A DNA stretch of 64,000 nt from Onchocerca lupi (Eukaryota; Nematoda; Chromadorea; Rhabditida; Onchocercidae). Location: the NCBI GenBank assembly GCA_028564675.1, contig JAOVVO010000196.1, positions 1 to 64,000 on the forward strand. Direction: 5' to 3'. This document shows, piece by piece, positions 38,701 through 52,000 of this stretch (positions within the stretch are counted from its first letter, which is position 1; every line of letters starts with the position of its first letter). The notes below the pieces were generated by a model. That model was not told the DNA's origin, searched no databases, and worked only from the letters and a program-made list of their open reading frames with translations. The translations under genes were made by a program, and so were the position numbers.

Positions 38701-41656
38701 AAGAATGTTTATGTATTGCGATCACTAATGTTACAAAAAATTTAGCCACTGGAGAGAATTATTCCTGACCATCGATCCAACTTTATTCACTAAAGTTTGT
38801 ATTAGCATTGTTTAAACAGAACATTTTTGCGCAGAATTCACGAACGAGTCCTGATTTGAATTTTTCATTTATTTAAATAAGCGATCTTTTTTTTGCCGCC
38901 GTGCTCCCTTCTATTTTTATGTATCACGAACCTTGTTGTCGGATCTCTTCTTGCTCTGGTTGACAGCTCCTCACTTGAATTACTGAGTGTATCACGATTC
39001 TTGCCAATCATACTTCCAGCAGTCGGTGCCAGTGGAGTCATCTCGTCAAATTCGTGCATTTCACATTCACTCTGTGAATTACGAGTTCGTGTGAATTTCT
39101 GATGCTTATTCTCGCTTGCTGCACGATCTGTAAACATTTTGTGAGCTGAAGGAAGTCATCTCAAAGTAATAATGATCAGTATCAACAAAACACTATTGTA
39201 ACAATTGAGAAAAGTTTTTTCACAGAATCGACCTCTTATTTTATTGAAATGCCGATTATTCAACCAAGTGAATGCAAAATGAATACTCTAACCTTCATTA
39301 TCTTCACGACTTGGTTTCCATTCTTTTTCTTTTGATATCAGAAGCTATAAAAAATTAATATGAAGTGTCATTCACACAAAATTTTCATTCTACTTCAGGA
39401 ATTTTCCTTTAATGAATAAATGAAGTATAAATATATATTTATTTATTTATTCATATAAATATTATATACACAAACCAGTTCCTCTGCATCAGCTTTCGTG
39501 TTCTCCTCTTCTCTCCTAATAGCTGATGTTTGTAATGGTCTGTACAGTAGTCCATAAATAATACTCGAAAAACTCAAAGCAGAGAGTGAACAGATGGCAA
39601 TCTTCCACCCAAATTCTGGAATTTTCCATCTCACTTATATTTCATGACGGATGAAAAGTAATTAAATAACATTGTTTGGCATGACAAAATCATTTTCATT
39701 CTGCCGATTTTTTTATCTTGAATATGAAATTATGTCGCAGTTCTTGGAATTTATGGAATTTCAATATTTCATTGCAATTTCCTTCTTCCTATGAACAGCT
39801 CTTCGTTCATAAGCATTAACACATACGATTGATAAGCACTATGCATAATGGTGGAAGCACAAATGTTCCAACACCCGAACCAGCAACAGCAAGGCCAGTT
39901 GCGATTGAACGTTTCTTCTCAAAATAGTAACCAACAGTAACGATTGAAGGAAGATAAATGAGCCCAAAACCAGCTCCTATAAATAATTTCATCCATATTA
40001 CTATCACTCTTTTCTATTATTTTTTAAAAATGTTCCGTTTTCGCTGGCTAAAAACAACAGTCAGTAATTTCTCCGTAATAAATGAATGATTCTTTTTTTT
40101 CTAGAACTGCTGGTTGACAAAAATGCTTCATTTCTTTCAGTTTATATAAACATAAATTCAATGAATTACCACCAAGAAATCCATAGAAAATCATGAACAT
40201 GTAGATATTCGAACAAAAGAGTGAAGCTAAAAAAGATAAACCAGCCACAAATGAACCAATTATAACAACCATTCGAGCGCCATATTTATTCACCAGTCCA
40301 CCAACGACTGGTCCTTGAATTAATTTCGATACTATATATTCCATTTTTTCAATCAAAATTTTACAATATCTCCTCGAATAGTGAGATAAAACAAACCGAT
40401 CAGCAAGTAACAACCAATCAATAGGGAACCAATCAGCGAAACCAAAGCTTTCGACGCATTAAAATAGTCTTGATAAATACTCATGAAAGCACCAAACGAA
40501 TTAGCGATACCATCAACCACAAAGTTTGACATGAATGCAGCAAACACAATCACCCATCCATAACCACCATCTGGTGGTATCGGTAACACATCGCTCAAGT
40601 TTCCCTCCTCCAAACCAACTTTATCACCTTCAACATGAGAAAAATAATGCTATATGAAATTATTTAGAGTTCACTATCCTCAATTGTACTTTTTTAGAGT
40701 ACAGAAAATGCATACCTAAACATTATGTTGCTTCTGAGTGATCACAACAAATTTTTCGAATGATTTTTGAAAGATAAGTTAAATGTTTCAAAAATGCGAA
40801 TCTATAATTGAAATATCAGCATCATATATGCACCAATAACCAATGTGGAATGACAATCGATGTGACAAAATTGTCTCCGCAGGCTTCACCTTTACGCTTA
40901 ACTTTTCGATCAGTGAGTTCACTCATGTTTTATTGAAGTAATCAATCCGTAGAGCTTTTTTTCTTTTCGCACTAAATAGAAGCGCCATAAAAGATTATAA
41001 CTCTAATGTTGAAAAAAGATTACTGGAAATATTAAAAAAAAAAACATACCGCAGCAATCGTCAATTACTGCGTTATCATGATTGCATTTATCGCCTATAT
41101 TCTCGTCGTTATGCACTTTTGTATCATCTGGATTCGCTAAAAATCAAGTTTTAATTCCATCGGTGATTTATGATTAAAACTATTTCTGACATTTTTGTAG
41201 AAGTAATTTTTGCTGTGCAGTTTTCATTTATGAAAATGAAGAGATGGTATGAATGAAATATTGAAAAACCTGGCTTAAAATATGTTCAACATGCGGAATC
41301 ATTTCAGTGAGAACATCACACTGAAATTCTAAACGAATTCGGCAACATTAAAAAATATACCGTGCCCGTTTATTTTTGAATTATTTTCAGCACCAGGTAA
41401 CAATTTACTGGATGACTGATTGGTATTAACAACAACTGGTGGTGAATCTCTACCAACGTCGCCCTGCAAAGCGAAATAAATCACAATTACAAACTGTACG
41501 GATTTCAAAATTTTTTCTCTAAATGGATATTACTAGCTTATATTTATCAATTATTCATCATTTCAAAAAAAAAAAAGAAATTTCCTAACAAACCTGAGTT
41601 TCTTCAGTAAACCAAGCATCATTCCGTACTGGATTAACGCTCTTTTTATTTGTCAT
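35756..41656 (-). CDS. SLC16 monocarboxylate-transporter-like protein
   Basis: Seventeen exons give 809 residues: 41594-41656, 41361-41463, 41050-41136, 40397-40627, 40170-40313, 39827-39976, 39476-39633, 39293-39344, 38932-39127, 38341-38497, 38168-38264, 37864-38050, 37160-37386, 36598-36759, 36209-36334, 36005-36142 and 35756-35907 (TAG). SLC16 proteins carry lactate-type monocarboxylates, thyroid hormone or aromatic amino acids. Seen: an acidic N-terminus; the TM1 signature PDGGYGWVIV (about 103-112); GLVNKYGAR; YFEKKRSIATGLAVAGSGVG (TM4-5); a central loop of about 270 residues (about 290-560) rich in charged residues, including NRRDIFYSGSI; the TM7-12 half with GRIAFGWLADRG and NSFGLL; and a charged, coiled-coil-like C-tail. 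It is much longer than a typical MCT (about 450-500), mostly because of the loop. An alternative first exon lies at 40890-40926. Substrate unknown. Confidence 0.86.
40890..40926 (-). CDS. Alternative first coding exon of the SLC16-like gene
   Basis: An ATG opens a 37-base exon encoding MSELTDRKVKRK that ends in phase 1 at a GTGAAG donor. This is exactly the phase needed to join the acceptor at 40628, which also receives the exon 41050-41136. The product would lack the 84-residue acidic N-terminus but keep all transmembrane segments. No transcript was available, so use of this exon is inferred. Confidence 0.55.
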
Positions 41657-44600
41657 ATTTTCCTCGTTAATTTCCTGAAACCGAAGATAGATGTTGGTCC
41701 ATTCTGTTCAAGAAAACATCGAAAAGCGCGAAAAAAAGCACTCATATTTTTTTAATAAGTTTAAGTTCAAACTAGTGTCTCTTGAATTACAATAAAAATC
41801 TCGAGTAAAAAAATGGCATAATAAATATTTTGAATTTAAAACAAATTCTCTACTATAGATGAAATAAAATACTGTTGCAACTTTCAGCTCTGCAAGTCAT
41901 TCATTCATTATTTTCATAGAGTCACAGCGAAATATACCTTAGGAAATTACCGTTCCTTTTCAGTTGAATTTAAAAGTATTAGCAGATTTTTAGTATTTAA
42001 TTAGAAAACATGTTTAATCAAAAAACCTTTGGTCTACGAAAAAAGCGAAGCAAGCAGAAACAACGAGTGCAATAAAAATCACAGAAATCATAGAATGGTA
42101 TAGAGATAAGCAATGCATAAACGATTTACATGATCATATTCAAAACTTATAATAACCATTATAATTGCATTGAAAAGAAAGTGAAATCATGAGAATGACG
42201 ATTGAAGATCATCTTCAACCTCGAAAAACTTGGCAAGTTGATCGATTGTTAAATTAATTTTATTCATATTCAAATTGGGATCTTACAAAATATGATAAAA
42301 GAAATGCATATTCCGCAGCAAATGAGTTCAAAAAAAAAAAAAAATAGATTAACATCGAACGAATTCCCTTTCCAGCAGGAGCTTTTTAATATTCATCAAA
42401 GAATGAAATGAACAATTGAACTGGATGCTACTTCTGTTTTTTTCTTTCTTTTTTTTAACAAAAATTATTAAGTGATTTCAAGGTTACATTATTTTTTTTT
42501 TTTAGTTTGCTGTAATGACCACAAAAAGTTTCGAAATCAAAGTTCACCGCAAATAAACATACATTAGTAAACCAGATCAATAACATATATTTAATTCCCT
42601 CAAGAAATTTTACAAACTTCAGTATTCGGGGAAAGAAAATTATGACAGGTAGCTCGTAAAAATGCTTTAATAGGGTTAAATTAAAATGTTAGTAGAATAA
42701 ACTCAGAGATAATTGTTAGCCTACTCAAAGGAGCTCAAATTGACAATAGTTGATTTTTAGAATGATTAATAGATCGCAAAATAAAGTTGTCCAAAATGAA
42801 AAAAGCTAAAAAACAGTTTAGAATCGATTCCATGCCTCTCTAAATTTCATTGAATACAACATTTTTTTGTATTCTTGCGATGAAATATTAACAATAGCAG
42901 AAAAAGAGTTACTTAATGTAGAGCGGAAAGATCACCACAGTATGGGCGAAAAAATTTATAAGTCAATCATGACATTCACAACTGGTTGTTTATATGATTA
43001 TTAAAGTTTACTGAATAAACCTTCACCACTTTTCCAAGCATATTTATCAACCGTTTTGATAAGAAAAAATCGAAATAGTTCGGGAATACAAACTGATAAA
43101 AATTTTAAATGTTTGCTGATACTGGTGTATACAGAAATTGGGTGAATCAAAAACTTTTTTGAATGCAACTAATCAAGGAACAGAAATCTTTCCCTGAGAA
43201 TTCCTGTATGCCAAACAATACTATCAAAATCCGCCTATAACATCTCTTAAATTATACATGTTATATTCTTTATTATTGAAATGTTCCTACACTAAATTGC
43301 ACGATACAAGCATAGAATACTTCAAAAACTTTGAAAAAACAATATACGACGAAAAAAAATTCCTAGATTGCAGCATTAATCATTCAACAGTTGTCTTAAA
43401 ACTTAACTATGAATAGATGCTTTTGAAGATAAAGCAGAAACCATAAAAGATAAAAAAAAAAATCACTGTTTTCTCTCTTAAAACCACCATTTTGCTTTAT
43501 TCATCACTTAGACATACGAGAATCATCAAAAGATGATAATCATCTTATCATTAAAAAACAAAAATACCTTCTCGTGCCAAGGTGTGTAAGGAAGCGAAAA
43601 GAAAGAATGGTAATGCGAAAAGGTGAATAAGTAGAACCTTCTTAATTCGAGATTCAAAAAATTATGCGCATATATACATGCACTGCAACGGATTTCAAAA
43701 AGTTTTCACTTTCAGTACTTTCAACTTCGGGTGGAAATTTTCGGATGAATTTTGCAATTACTCATATTTGTCAATAAAAAAAAAAAGCAATAAATGTTAT
43801 TTTAACCATTAATCCTCGTTGATCTTATTCTCGAGTAGTGCTCGAAAAGTAAAAGAAATGAAATTTCATTTTAAAATAAATACAACTCGAATCCAAATAA
43901 CTGAAACGATTAACAATAGATGAAAAATTCCATCCTAATGTGATTTATAGTCTTTGCTAATGAAATTATCAAGAATTGAAAGGCAATTGAAATGCGATGT
44001 TGTTTGAAAGCATGCCAAAGCACAAAATGCAAAAATTACGATACAAATCGTTTAACATATGAAAAATTTTAACATGATGAATAAACTGGTACCCTTGGCA
44101 ACATTTTTGTATGCAAAAATGTTTTTGCATATCTTGACGTGCATTTTCTGCATTGCTCCAAGATTATTTGTTAATCAGTTTTTCAGCCACATAAGATCTC
44201 GTTGCGATAATAAAGAACATCAATACGTAAGTATTAATATCGATGATTATACAGAATTTAAAAGAAAAAAAAAGTCAACAAAAATATCTCTCTGATGAAG
44301 AGCTACTTAGATATACTTGAAGACCAGATTTTACATAATTAATTTCTTAAATAAATCCATCATCGAAAGGGACATTACAAAAAAAAAGGAGAAATTACTA
44401 ACATTTCATCAAATTCACATCATATTTCATTAATGCAAAATAATATGCTCATTCCACACCTAACACATGCGTTTTATGTTTCTGAATCTTCGTCACACAA
44501 AAAATAGTTCATCATTAAGTGAAGGATCCGACAAATTACTCTATGATCTATTTTCGGAGGCTCAAGTTGATAATATCAAAAACGAGATGATCGCACAAGA

Positions 44601-46818
44601 GCTACAATTTGAACCTATACTAATGGAAAAAAAAAAAAATGTATGATCTACAGAAACCCCTGGCATAACAAAATGCCTTCTGAGAAATTAAATGACGTGA
44701 TTTCAGGTTTCACAATGGAAAAAAAAGAAGAAAATCCAATAATCTGAATCATGAGCAGTAAAAAATCATTGTCTTGGGAATAATAACCATGAGAAAGTAA
44801 GGAGCTATTAAAAAAAAAAAAAAAAAAAGGAAAAAAACGACGACAAAAACAATTTACGTTCTAAAAGACAAAAAGGAAACGTGACAGCTTGAAATTTCCA
44901 TCGGTTTTGATAAATCGTTGACTAAAGATTTCTGAGTTGAAATTGAAGCTTCTTCTATTGTATTGATACCATTCAATACAATGTTTCTCATCAATATTAA
45001 TAAAAAAAACATCGATGTGTTTGCATTCATATTTAATTCACATTCATGTGATTGATTATATAATTTCGTTTCAAATCTCCAGCTATCTTTGTTATCATGT
45101 TTTTTTCTTTTTCTTTCTCTATCAATCATAATCGTGTTCTGCAAATTAAAAAATAGATAGTCAATTGTGATGTGACTATAGAGGACATGCAAAACTGTTT
45201 AGATAATAGATTGCGACGGGATGTGCACACTTGCAAAAGCTTTTTCCGTCAAAACAAAACGTAAAAAGAATGTATTCCAACTACAGCACTGAATTTGAAA
45301 TTAGAACTTCCACGTCGTAGTAAAGCATATGTATTTAATATCAATGTGTGTTTACTTGTTTGTGAAGCATAACAACTCATATCAAACGACTATGCATAGC
45401 AAACTAATTCTGGCTCATACAAAATCAACATTTCATGGAATAGCAATAACCATTGAAATTCAGTATAATTTTTACTTTGCATGGAAATGAGAAATATACT
45501 AAAAGATAAAATGTTGAGGCGGAAAAGAAAAGTTGGATTCAAGTATTTGCTGTTAAGCAAGCATAAATTCAACATCGGATAAACAAAGAAAAAAAAGCAT
45601 GCCTTGAGTGCTTCTTCTGAATGATTGCTCAAGATTAATTAGGATGAAAAGTAGGGAGAAAAGTAGGGAATAAATTCCTACTCTTGGCATGTATCGATTA
45701 GGGACAGAAAGACGAAAAATCAAAGTGTCTCGCATTTCAATTTGCTGGGATGGAAATATATCAGAAGGTTGGCATGTTGCACTGCTTGATGAATGACCAC
45801 AGGAAAGATTGCAATGATAAGTTGACTAAAGAGTGAAGTTTGGGAATGGAATAATGCTCCTCCTGAGCACACTCCTTTCTCCAACATCCAGGAACCATCG
45901 ACCGACCGACTGCAGACACATACATACACATAAACGCCCAGACTTTCAAGTGTGCGCCGTGACATAGTGAGACAGACGACTGCTCCGATAGGACAGGAAC
46001 AAAAGCCATGCTGGTCTTATCAGTCCTTCCAGCTACAACCGAATGGCTGGTTGGATTGGACAAAACAATTAATAAAAGCTTAATAATTAGGCTGCACATA
46101 AAGTGGCATTAATTGGACAGAAATTTTAGTGCACCAGCACTAACAATTTTTAACTTTGAAATAATAAAAAAAAAACAAAAAACTGGAGGTGTTGGAAGGG
46201 ACATTAGTTGAGACACTAGTTAATATTAACTGGAATGGACACCAGTTGAGAGAATTTTGCAGAAAGAGGAGAATTCGGTATTTTTCTATTTGAACTGGAT
46301 AAAGAAGATTAATAAGTAATGAATCAAAATATATAAGCTTTCTTCGAAAGTTGGAAGTGAGAAAAAAACTTCAAAATATGACAAGATTAAGATAAAAAAG
46401 AAAAAACAATCTAGAGTGCTAAAGTAGCAGAATGTCTACACCGTTTTAACAGTGAATTTATGGCAACATCATATTTGTTATTGTCATAAATTGACCAAAA
46501 TCTATGTGAAAATTGTTGAACGATTGAAAGAACTGTCTGAAGCTATAAATTCCCTTCATGCTTATATATATTTAATAGATTACTTCCAAAATTCTATTTT
46601 AGCCATAAACAAAGAATATCATTCTGAACAAAATTAGCTATTCCAATAATCATATTTTTACAGCTGCGACAGGGAATGACACGACTGATTACGGATAATG
46701 ATTTTACAAAATGGGACAGCTTTGATAGTTTTGTTCAAAATGATATCCCTTTTTATTAATTTGTCTTATTTAGAACAAAACTATAAATGCAAAATACATT
46801 TGCTATGAGGGATATTTA

Positions 46819-46899
46819 TGGTTGCAAGTAATGAATCTTAATTTAATATCAAAAATTAATCATTTGATATTACATTAAGATTCATTGATTGCAACCACA
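46819..46899. repeat. Inverted repeat (hairpin), about 35-base arms
   Basis: Left arm 46819-46853 (starting TGGTTGCAA, ending TAATATCAAA) pairs with right arm 46864-46899 (TTTGATATTA to TTGCAACCA) with about three mismatches. The loop is about 10 bases of A/T. It would form a stable hairpin in either strand. No gene is attached to it. Confidence 0.87.
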
Positions 46900-47341
46900 A
46901 ATAAATATTGTATTAATGAAACATGGATACGTTAGCAATTTTTTTTTTTTCATGCCACCAGATTTGAATTAAGTAAATCTTTAAGTATATATAAGCATGA
47001 ACTAAGCAAATCTATTAGTATATATTAACTTGCGTACTTCCCATGCTTCTATGATTTCTCCAGCATTCATAATTGTATTTATGAGGTGCGAACAAATATC
47101 ATTACAGGTTTGCAATGCTCTCAAGCATAGGCTCTTATTAGTTTCCTACCAATCATTGTTTTTTTATAAGATCGCTCTAAAAATTTCTCTGAGACTCTTT
47201 CAACTTTCATTGTTTCTTATTTAAATACAAGGATAGTGAAATAACGTTTCCTCTAACAATTCACTGGGAAAAAAAGGTCTGATAGAAAACAAAAAAAAAA
47301 TTAAAATTTAAGACAATTAAGCAAAATGAAAATTGGAGGGC

Positions 47342-47363
47342 AAAAAAAAAAAAAAAAAAAAAA
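47342..47363. repeat. Poly-A tract
   Basis: A run of about 22 A in the gap upstream of PERK. No retroposed body or target-site duplication was seen. Confidence 0.85.
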
Positions 47364-47495
47364 CGAGGGCCCAACAGCAGAGAAACAAGTAGAAAGAACT
47401 GAGGCTCAACAAAATGACTAGTCTAACTTAGGCCGAAACTCTGAACTGAGATAATAGGAGAGATGTGATAAAATTTTTGTGATTTCGTAGTTATT

Positions 47496-47597
47496 TTTCA
47501 GGTATGCAGAAGAGGGACAAATACAGTGGTATTGTGGCACTTCTCTCTCACTTACTGTATTTTATTTCATTCCTGCAATAACTCATACCTGAAAAAC
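47496..47597. repeat. Composite inverted repeat
   Basis: Outer arms TTTTTCAGGTATG (left) and CATACCTGAAAAA (right) are perfect complements. Just inside, AAATACAGT and ACTGTATTT form a second perfect pair. The whole is about 100 bases and would fold as two stacked stems. It lies about 1.45 kb upstream of the PERK start. Confidence 0.78.
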
Positions 47598-49053
47598 CTT
47601 CGTTAGACCTTCTACGAAAAACTAATCAAAATTAAACACGAAACTCTCCGAAACTGGGTAAAACTGATCACATCTCTTGTTTTTGTTTACGTTTGACTCA
47701 ATTAAGCGACTTCTTACTCCAGCAACAATAGAAAGTTAACCATCGTATAAATAATATGCAAAACGAGGCTTAATATTTTAAACTCTGTGTTTTTCTTTAT
47801 CGAAAGATAATTTTACATAAAAAATACGCGTTTAAATATTGATAAAGATATTAACAGACATTATCATAGCCGATAGATCGCAAATCTGTGCAATTTACAA
47901 TCATGTTTTTTCCCGTTTCTCCTTTTGCTTTTATTTATCAGACCAACAATTTATTAATTACTAGAAAATTTCCTCAATTACCATTATTGTAACGCTTAGT
48001 AAATCTGATAGACTACTAATTTTCTCCTTTATATTACAATAATTTCTTGAAATGAATTGCTTTTGAACTTTGAACTTTCATCGATTATTCCTTCTAGAAT
48101 ATTTAATTTTTCAGCTATTGTTTGGAATTGTAAATAGATATTCGACATTCTTGAACTAATCTTCGCAGTAGCAATTTCTCATCCTATCTGTTATTTCATG
48201 CCATTTTTAATAATTTCAATCCTCCTATGCCAAATATCTCAAATATCCCGGAACTGCGCGAGATGACATCAACCTGTGCATTTCTCATCTTCACTCCATC
48301 GATTCCATTTTCAATCTCTGCTCATCGCTCATGTTACTGGAACTTGGCGAAATTCCAGTTCTTATACAAAAAAAAACCTTTGTCACGCACATTTATATGT
48401 TGCACAGTCCTGTTTCTGCCAGTTTATACCGACTTTGGGAAATGTTGTCACTAACAAGGACTGACCGTAAATTACTATTCGGTTTAGATTTGTCAATTGG
48501 AGAAAATATTCTTTCGGACGTCCACGTGTCTCATTTGAGGTTGGAAGAAAGACGCATGCTATGTTACTTTAATTTAGCGTATTTTTTTGTAAATACTTCC
48601 ATACTTTGTTTTGAAGCAGTACTATGAAGCTTTTCCTGATATACGTTGTTCCTAAACGCAATCATTGAGAATCTGAATAGAATTGTGACAATTCTTGGGA
48701 CGATATCAGACGACCTCACCGCCAACCTGACTCTCGCTTACTAATCGAGCGCAGCTCTTTTTTTCTCGATTCGTAGAGAGAATTGTGGTTTGCATTGAAT
48801 GATTTCGATATTCATTTACCGTTTGAGGAATTTACAAATTTATAAAAGAAATGAATGTGAGATCAGTTTAAGAATTGCTGGAATTATTTCTTTCTTGCTG
48901 TGGTGCTTCAATGGAAATATTTTTTGAAGTTCCTTTATATATGTGTCTGTGTAATTGTGCAGAAGTGGTATATAAAAGAAGTGTCATTATCTTCGATTTC
49001 GAGATGAACTTTTTTTAAAATCGTCAATTATATTCTCGTAAAATCGAAGGGTA

Positions 49054-52000
49054 ATGCGGAGAGCGATCGCTTCACGTATTACTGGAACATTGATTTTACT
49101 CTTTGCTATCCTTTTTCGCACTTCTTTGACGCACGATGACGAAATTGCATTTGTTGAAGATGACGTAGAAAACGTGGAGGTCTGTTTAAATCTTTTTCGT
49201 TGTTGACTTTTTAAGCATAATACTGAATACAGAATTCCTGATTAGATAAATGCAAACAATGTAGATTGTCTTGTAGACAGTATGTAATTATACACTTCCG
49301 GTCTACAGCGACACTTCATCTAGTTCTTGCTTTGTAACGAATAGAAAAAAGATTTGGTAATAAAGCAGACTTTGGCTTATAAAATTCCATTACAGTTGTC
49401 ACCGAAACGTTCAACAAAACAGGCTTCCATGGAATGTTGCGCTACCGGTAGTGCTAATTTCATCAATAAGCATTATCTTTTGGTATGAGTTTGTACTGTC
49501 GATTTTTGAGCAAAAGACATATTGGAGTTGTTTAATAAATTTTTTCGGACTGAAATGTCATGTCTGTCAGGCAAGTACAATTGATGGCAAAGTAACTGCG
49601 ATGGATATCAACAAAAATGGTGAGATGGTGTGGACAGTGGATGCCGATAAAGTGCCATTGTTGTCGACCTCATTTAATAAACAAAAAGTAATATTATGAT
49701 TCTGATCACATGGATTTTCTAAGTAAAATGCATCGCATTATAGCAGACCGTCGAGAAAGCGTTGAACTATTCTTTCAAAAGGACCCATAATACCGGCCAC
49801 ATATTTTTAAAATATGTAAAATACAACACATTGTGAAATTCTGTGCTCAAAAAGTCACTTTTTTGCGAATTTTGATCAATGACATTATTTTATTAGAACT
49901 ATGCTCAATACACTCAGAACTAACAAGCGTAATGTGTTGGCTTTGTAATGTTACATCCTCTCTTTTTTTTTACCGTAAAGATAACTTTTGTTAACCACAT
50001 TTACACTTGAGTTACTAGATGGATGTGCATTCATTGCGTATTTTGAATGTTGCAGTTGATAGCCGATAATCTTCCATACATATTGGTGCCATCGCTTGAC
50101 GGTTCATTATATATGTTCAATGTGAAAAGTAGTTCTTTGAGTTTAATCCCGTTGAGTGCTAATGCTCGCGTAATGATTGGGGATGATGAGATTGCTGGCG
50201 GGACATTTGTGACATCTACTGGAGTCGATCCTCTCACAGGCAAGGTATTTCATGCTAAAATCGTGATTTAAAGCATATGCATAACATCGCATATTAAACG
50301 AAGCCTGAATTTATGTTATTTGGTGCTGTACTGTTAAATTATATACTCATAATTTTTGAGATACGGTATCGATGTACAGCAGGAAAATGCATGCAGTATG
50401 AAGCCACGACTAATGACTCGTCGCTTTATACTCTTATCATGCGAAAAAATACGCAAGTTGCTCGAGCTGCTGATCCTGTTACCGGAGCAGAGAGGTACAT
50501 ACATAAATAGCTGTCAATTGGCTAGTTCACTTGAAGGATTCCTCAAAACTATGACTTGGGCGTAATTTTAGGTGGAATTTATCAGTCGGTGAATATGACA
50601 TTACCCTGGTTTCATCAGACCATTCACTTCATTTTGAACAAGCTAGTGTACCTGCTCATATGCGTTTTCTTTTGGAACCTCCGAGTGGTATTGTTTCAGC
50701 AGTTGATAGCTGCGGGAATTTGAAATGGGAAAAGCAACTATCAAGCCCAGTAGCTAGAGTTTGGCAATTATCTCGTGGTAGAATCTTTGAGGTTGGTGCT
50801 ATCCATATTCTTTTAATATTTTTGACGAACACAATAATCGTCATTTGTACCAGAAATTTTTGCTGATAATTTTTGTAAATGAGAAATAGTTTAAAGCAAT
50901 AAAATTTCTAAAGAACGATTGTTTACAAAACGTCTTCTATTAAAATTGGCTGACATTGTTTTTTTTTTTTTTTTTTTTCAGATATCACTGTTTTCTTCTG
51001 AAACTATAGGTGCATTAAGTGATTTTAGTGGAAGTGGTCATCAATTTATCGCTAAATATGAAGCACCGTTTTATTTCGGTAAATATTTAGATCGATTAGA
51101 TTTTCGGGATTTGTTCTCTATCAGCGGTTCTGTTTCTCGTTTAAGGTTGTTAATGGCGGTAAACTTCATTTAACTCTTGCTATTTAGTAGTGCAAATTTG
51201 CACGATCATGAAACTTCCTTTTTTTTTTTGCTGAGAACAGTGAACAAGGGACAAATATTACAGACTTCAATTATTCATACAAATAGTTGCTTTGTTTATA
51301 GAAAGTGTATATATTTATTTGATTTAGTTACTGCAGAAACTGCTTGTTTATTTCTTTGTGCATTCATTTAATTTTATTTTTGATGGAAACTTGGATGCAC
51401 TTCATCAACAATCAAAAGACTTTTTTTAAATAAATAAGTAAATGATTAAATTTCTTTTCTTTTTTTCTTTCGTTATTAGTTGTTTTTCGTTTTATATAGG
51501 GATAAATATTTTTTCCTATTTTTCAGGAACAGTCAACTCAGAACCATATATTATATTTTCGGAACTTATGCGAGAAGAACTGCATCGGGCATCTACAGAT
51601 ATGCGAGCGCAGTATCATCCGCAAATACTAGATTCATTTCATTATTCAGGAGTACCATTTTTGGAAGATCTAAAAGTTGGTAAGTTTGTTGATACCAAAG
51701 TACAATTTATAGTCTGTTTCACTTCTTTAATTTGTGTTATTTCCTGCAGTAGAAAATGATGGTTCATTATCTTGGTTGCAGGCGATTTGATACGGCGATC
51801 GTACAGAACAACTAGAAGTGCAGTTGAAATTAATCAAATAAACAGTTTGCAAGATTCAGCAGCTTCGAAATCATTAACATGTAATATGTACGATGCAGTT
51901 ACCATTGCGGGCAGCAAAAAGCTTAAGGAAAATATTGAAACGAAAGGTCAATTTTAAAAATTGAGTAGTTTCATAAACTATTTGTAGCTATTCTGAAGAT

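Larger units (their letters stand above)
41657..49053. other. Long divergent gap between SLC16-like gene and PERK
   Basis: About 7.4 kb, the largest gene-poor stretch here, between two genes that point away from each other; both promoters should be in it. It holds many A- and T-homopolymers (for example about 44809-44828 and 47342-47363) and two foldbacks (46819-46899 and 47496-47597). Open stretches at 44059-44295 (+), 44854-45192 (-), 45761-46099 (-) and 48227-48627 (+) lack recognisable domains or splice partners. A distant 5' UTR exon of either gene cannot be excluded. Confidence 0.6.

Noticed and set aside
44059..44295. Plus-strand frame starting MKNFNMMNKLVPLATFLYAK with a hydrophobic stretch
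   Set aside because: Resembles a signal peptide but the rest is low-complexity and Lys/Ile-rich, with no family match and no supporting exons.
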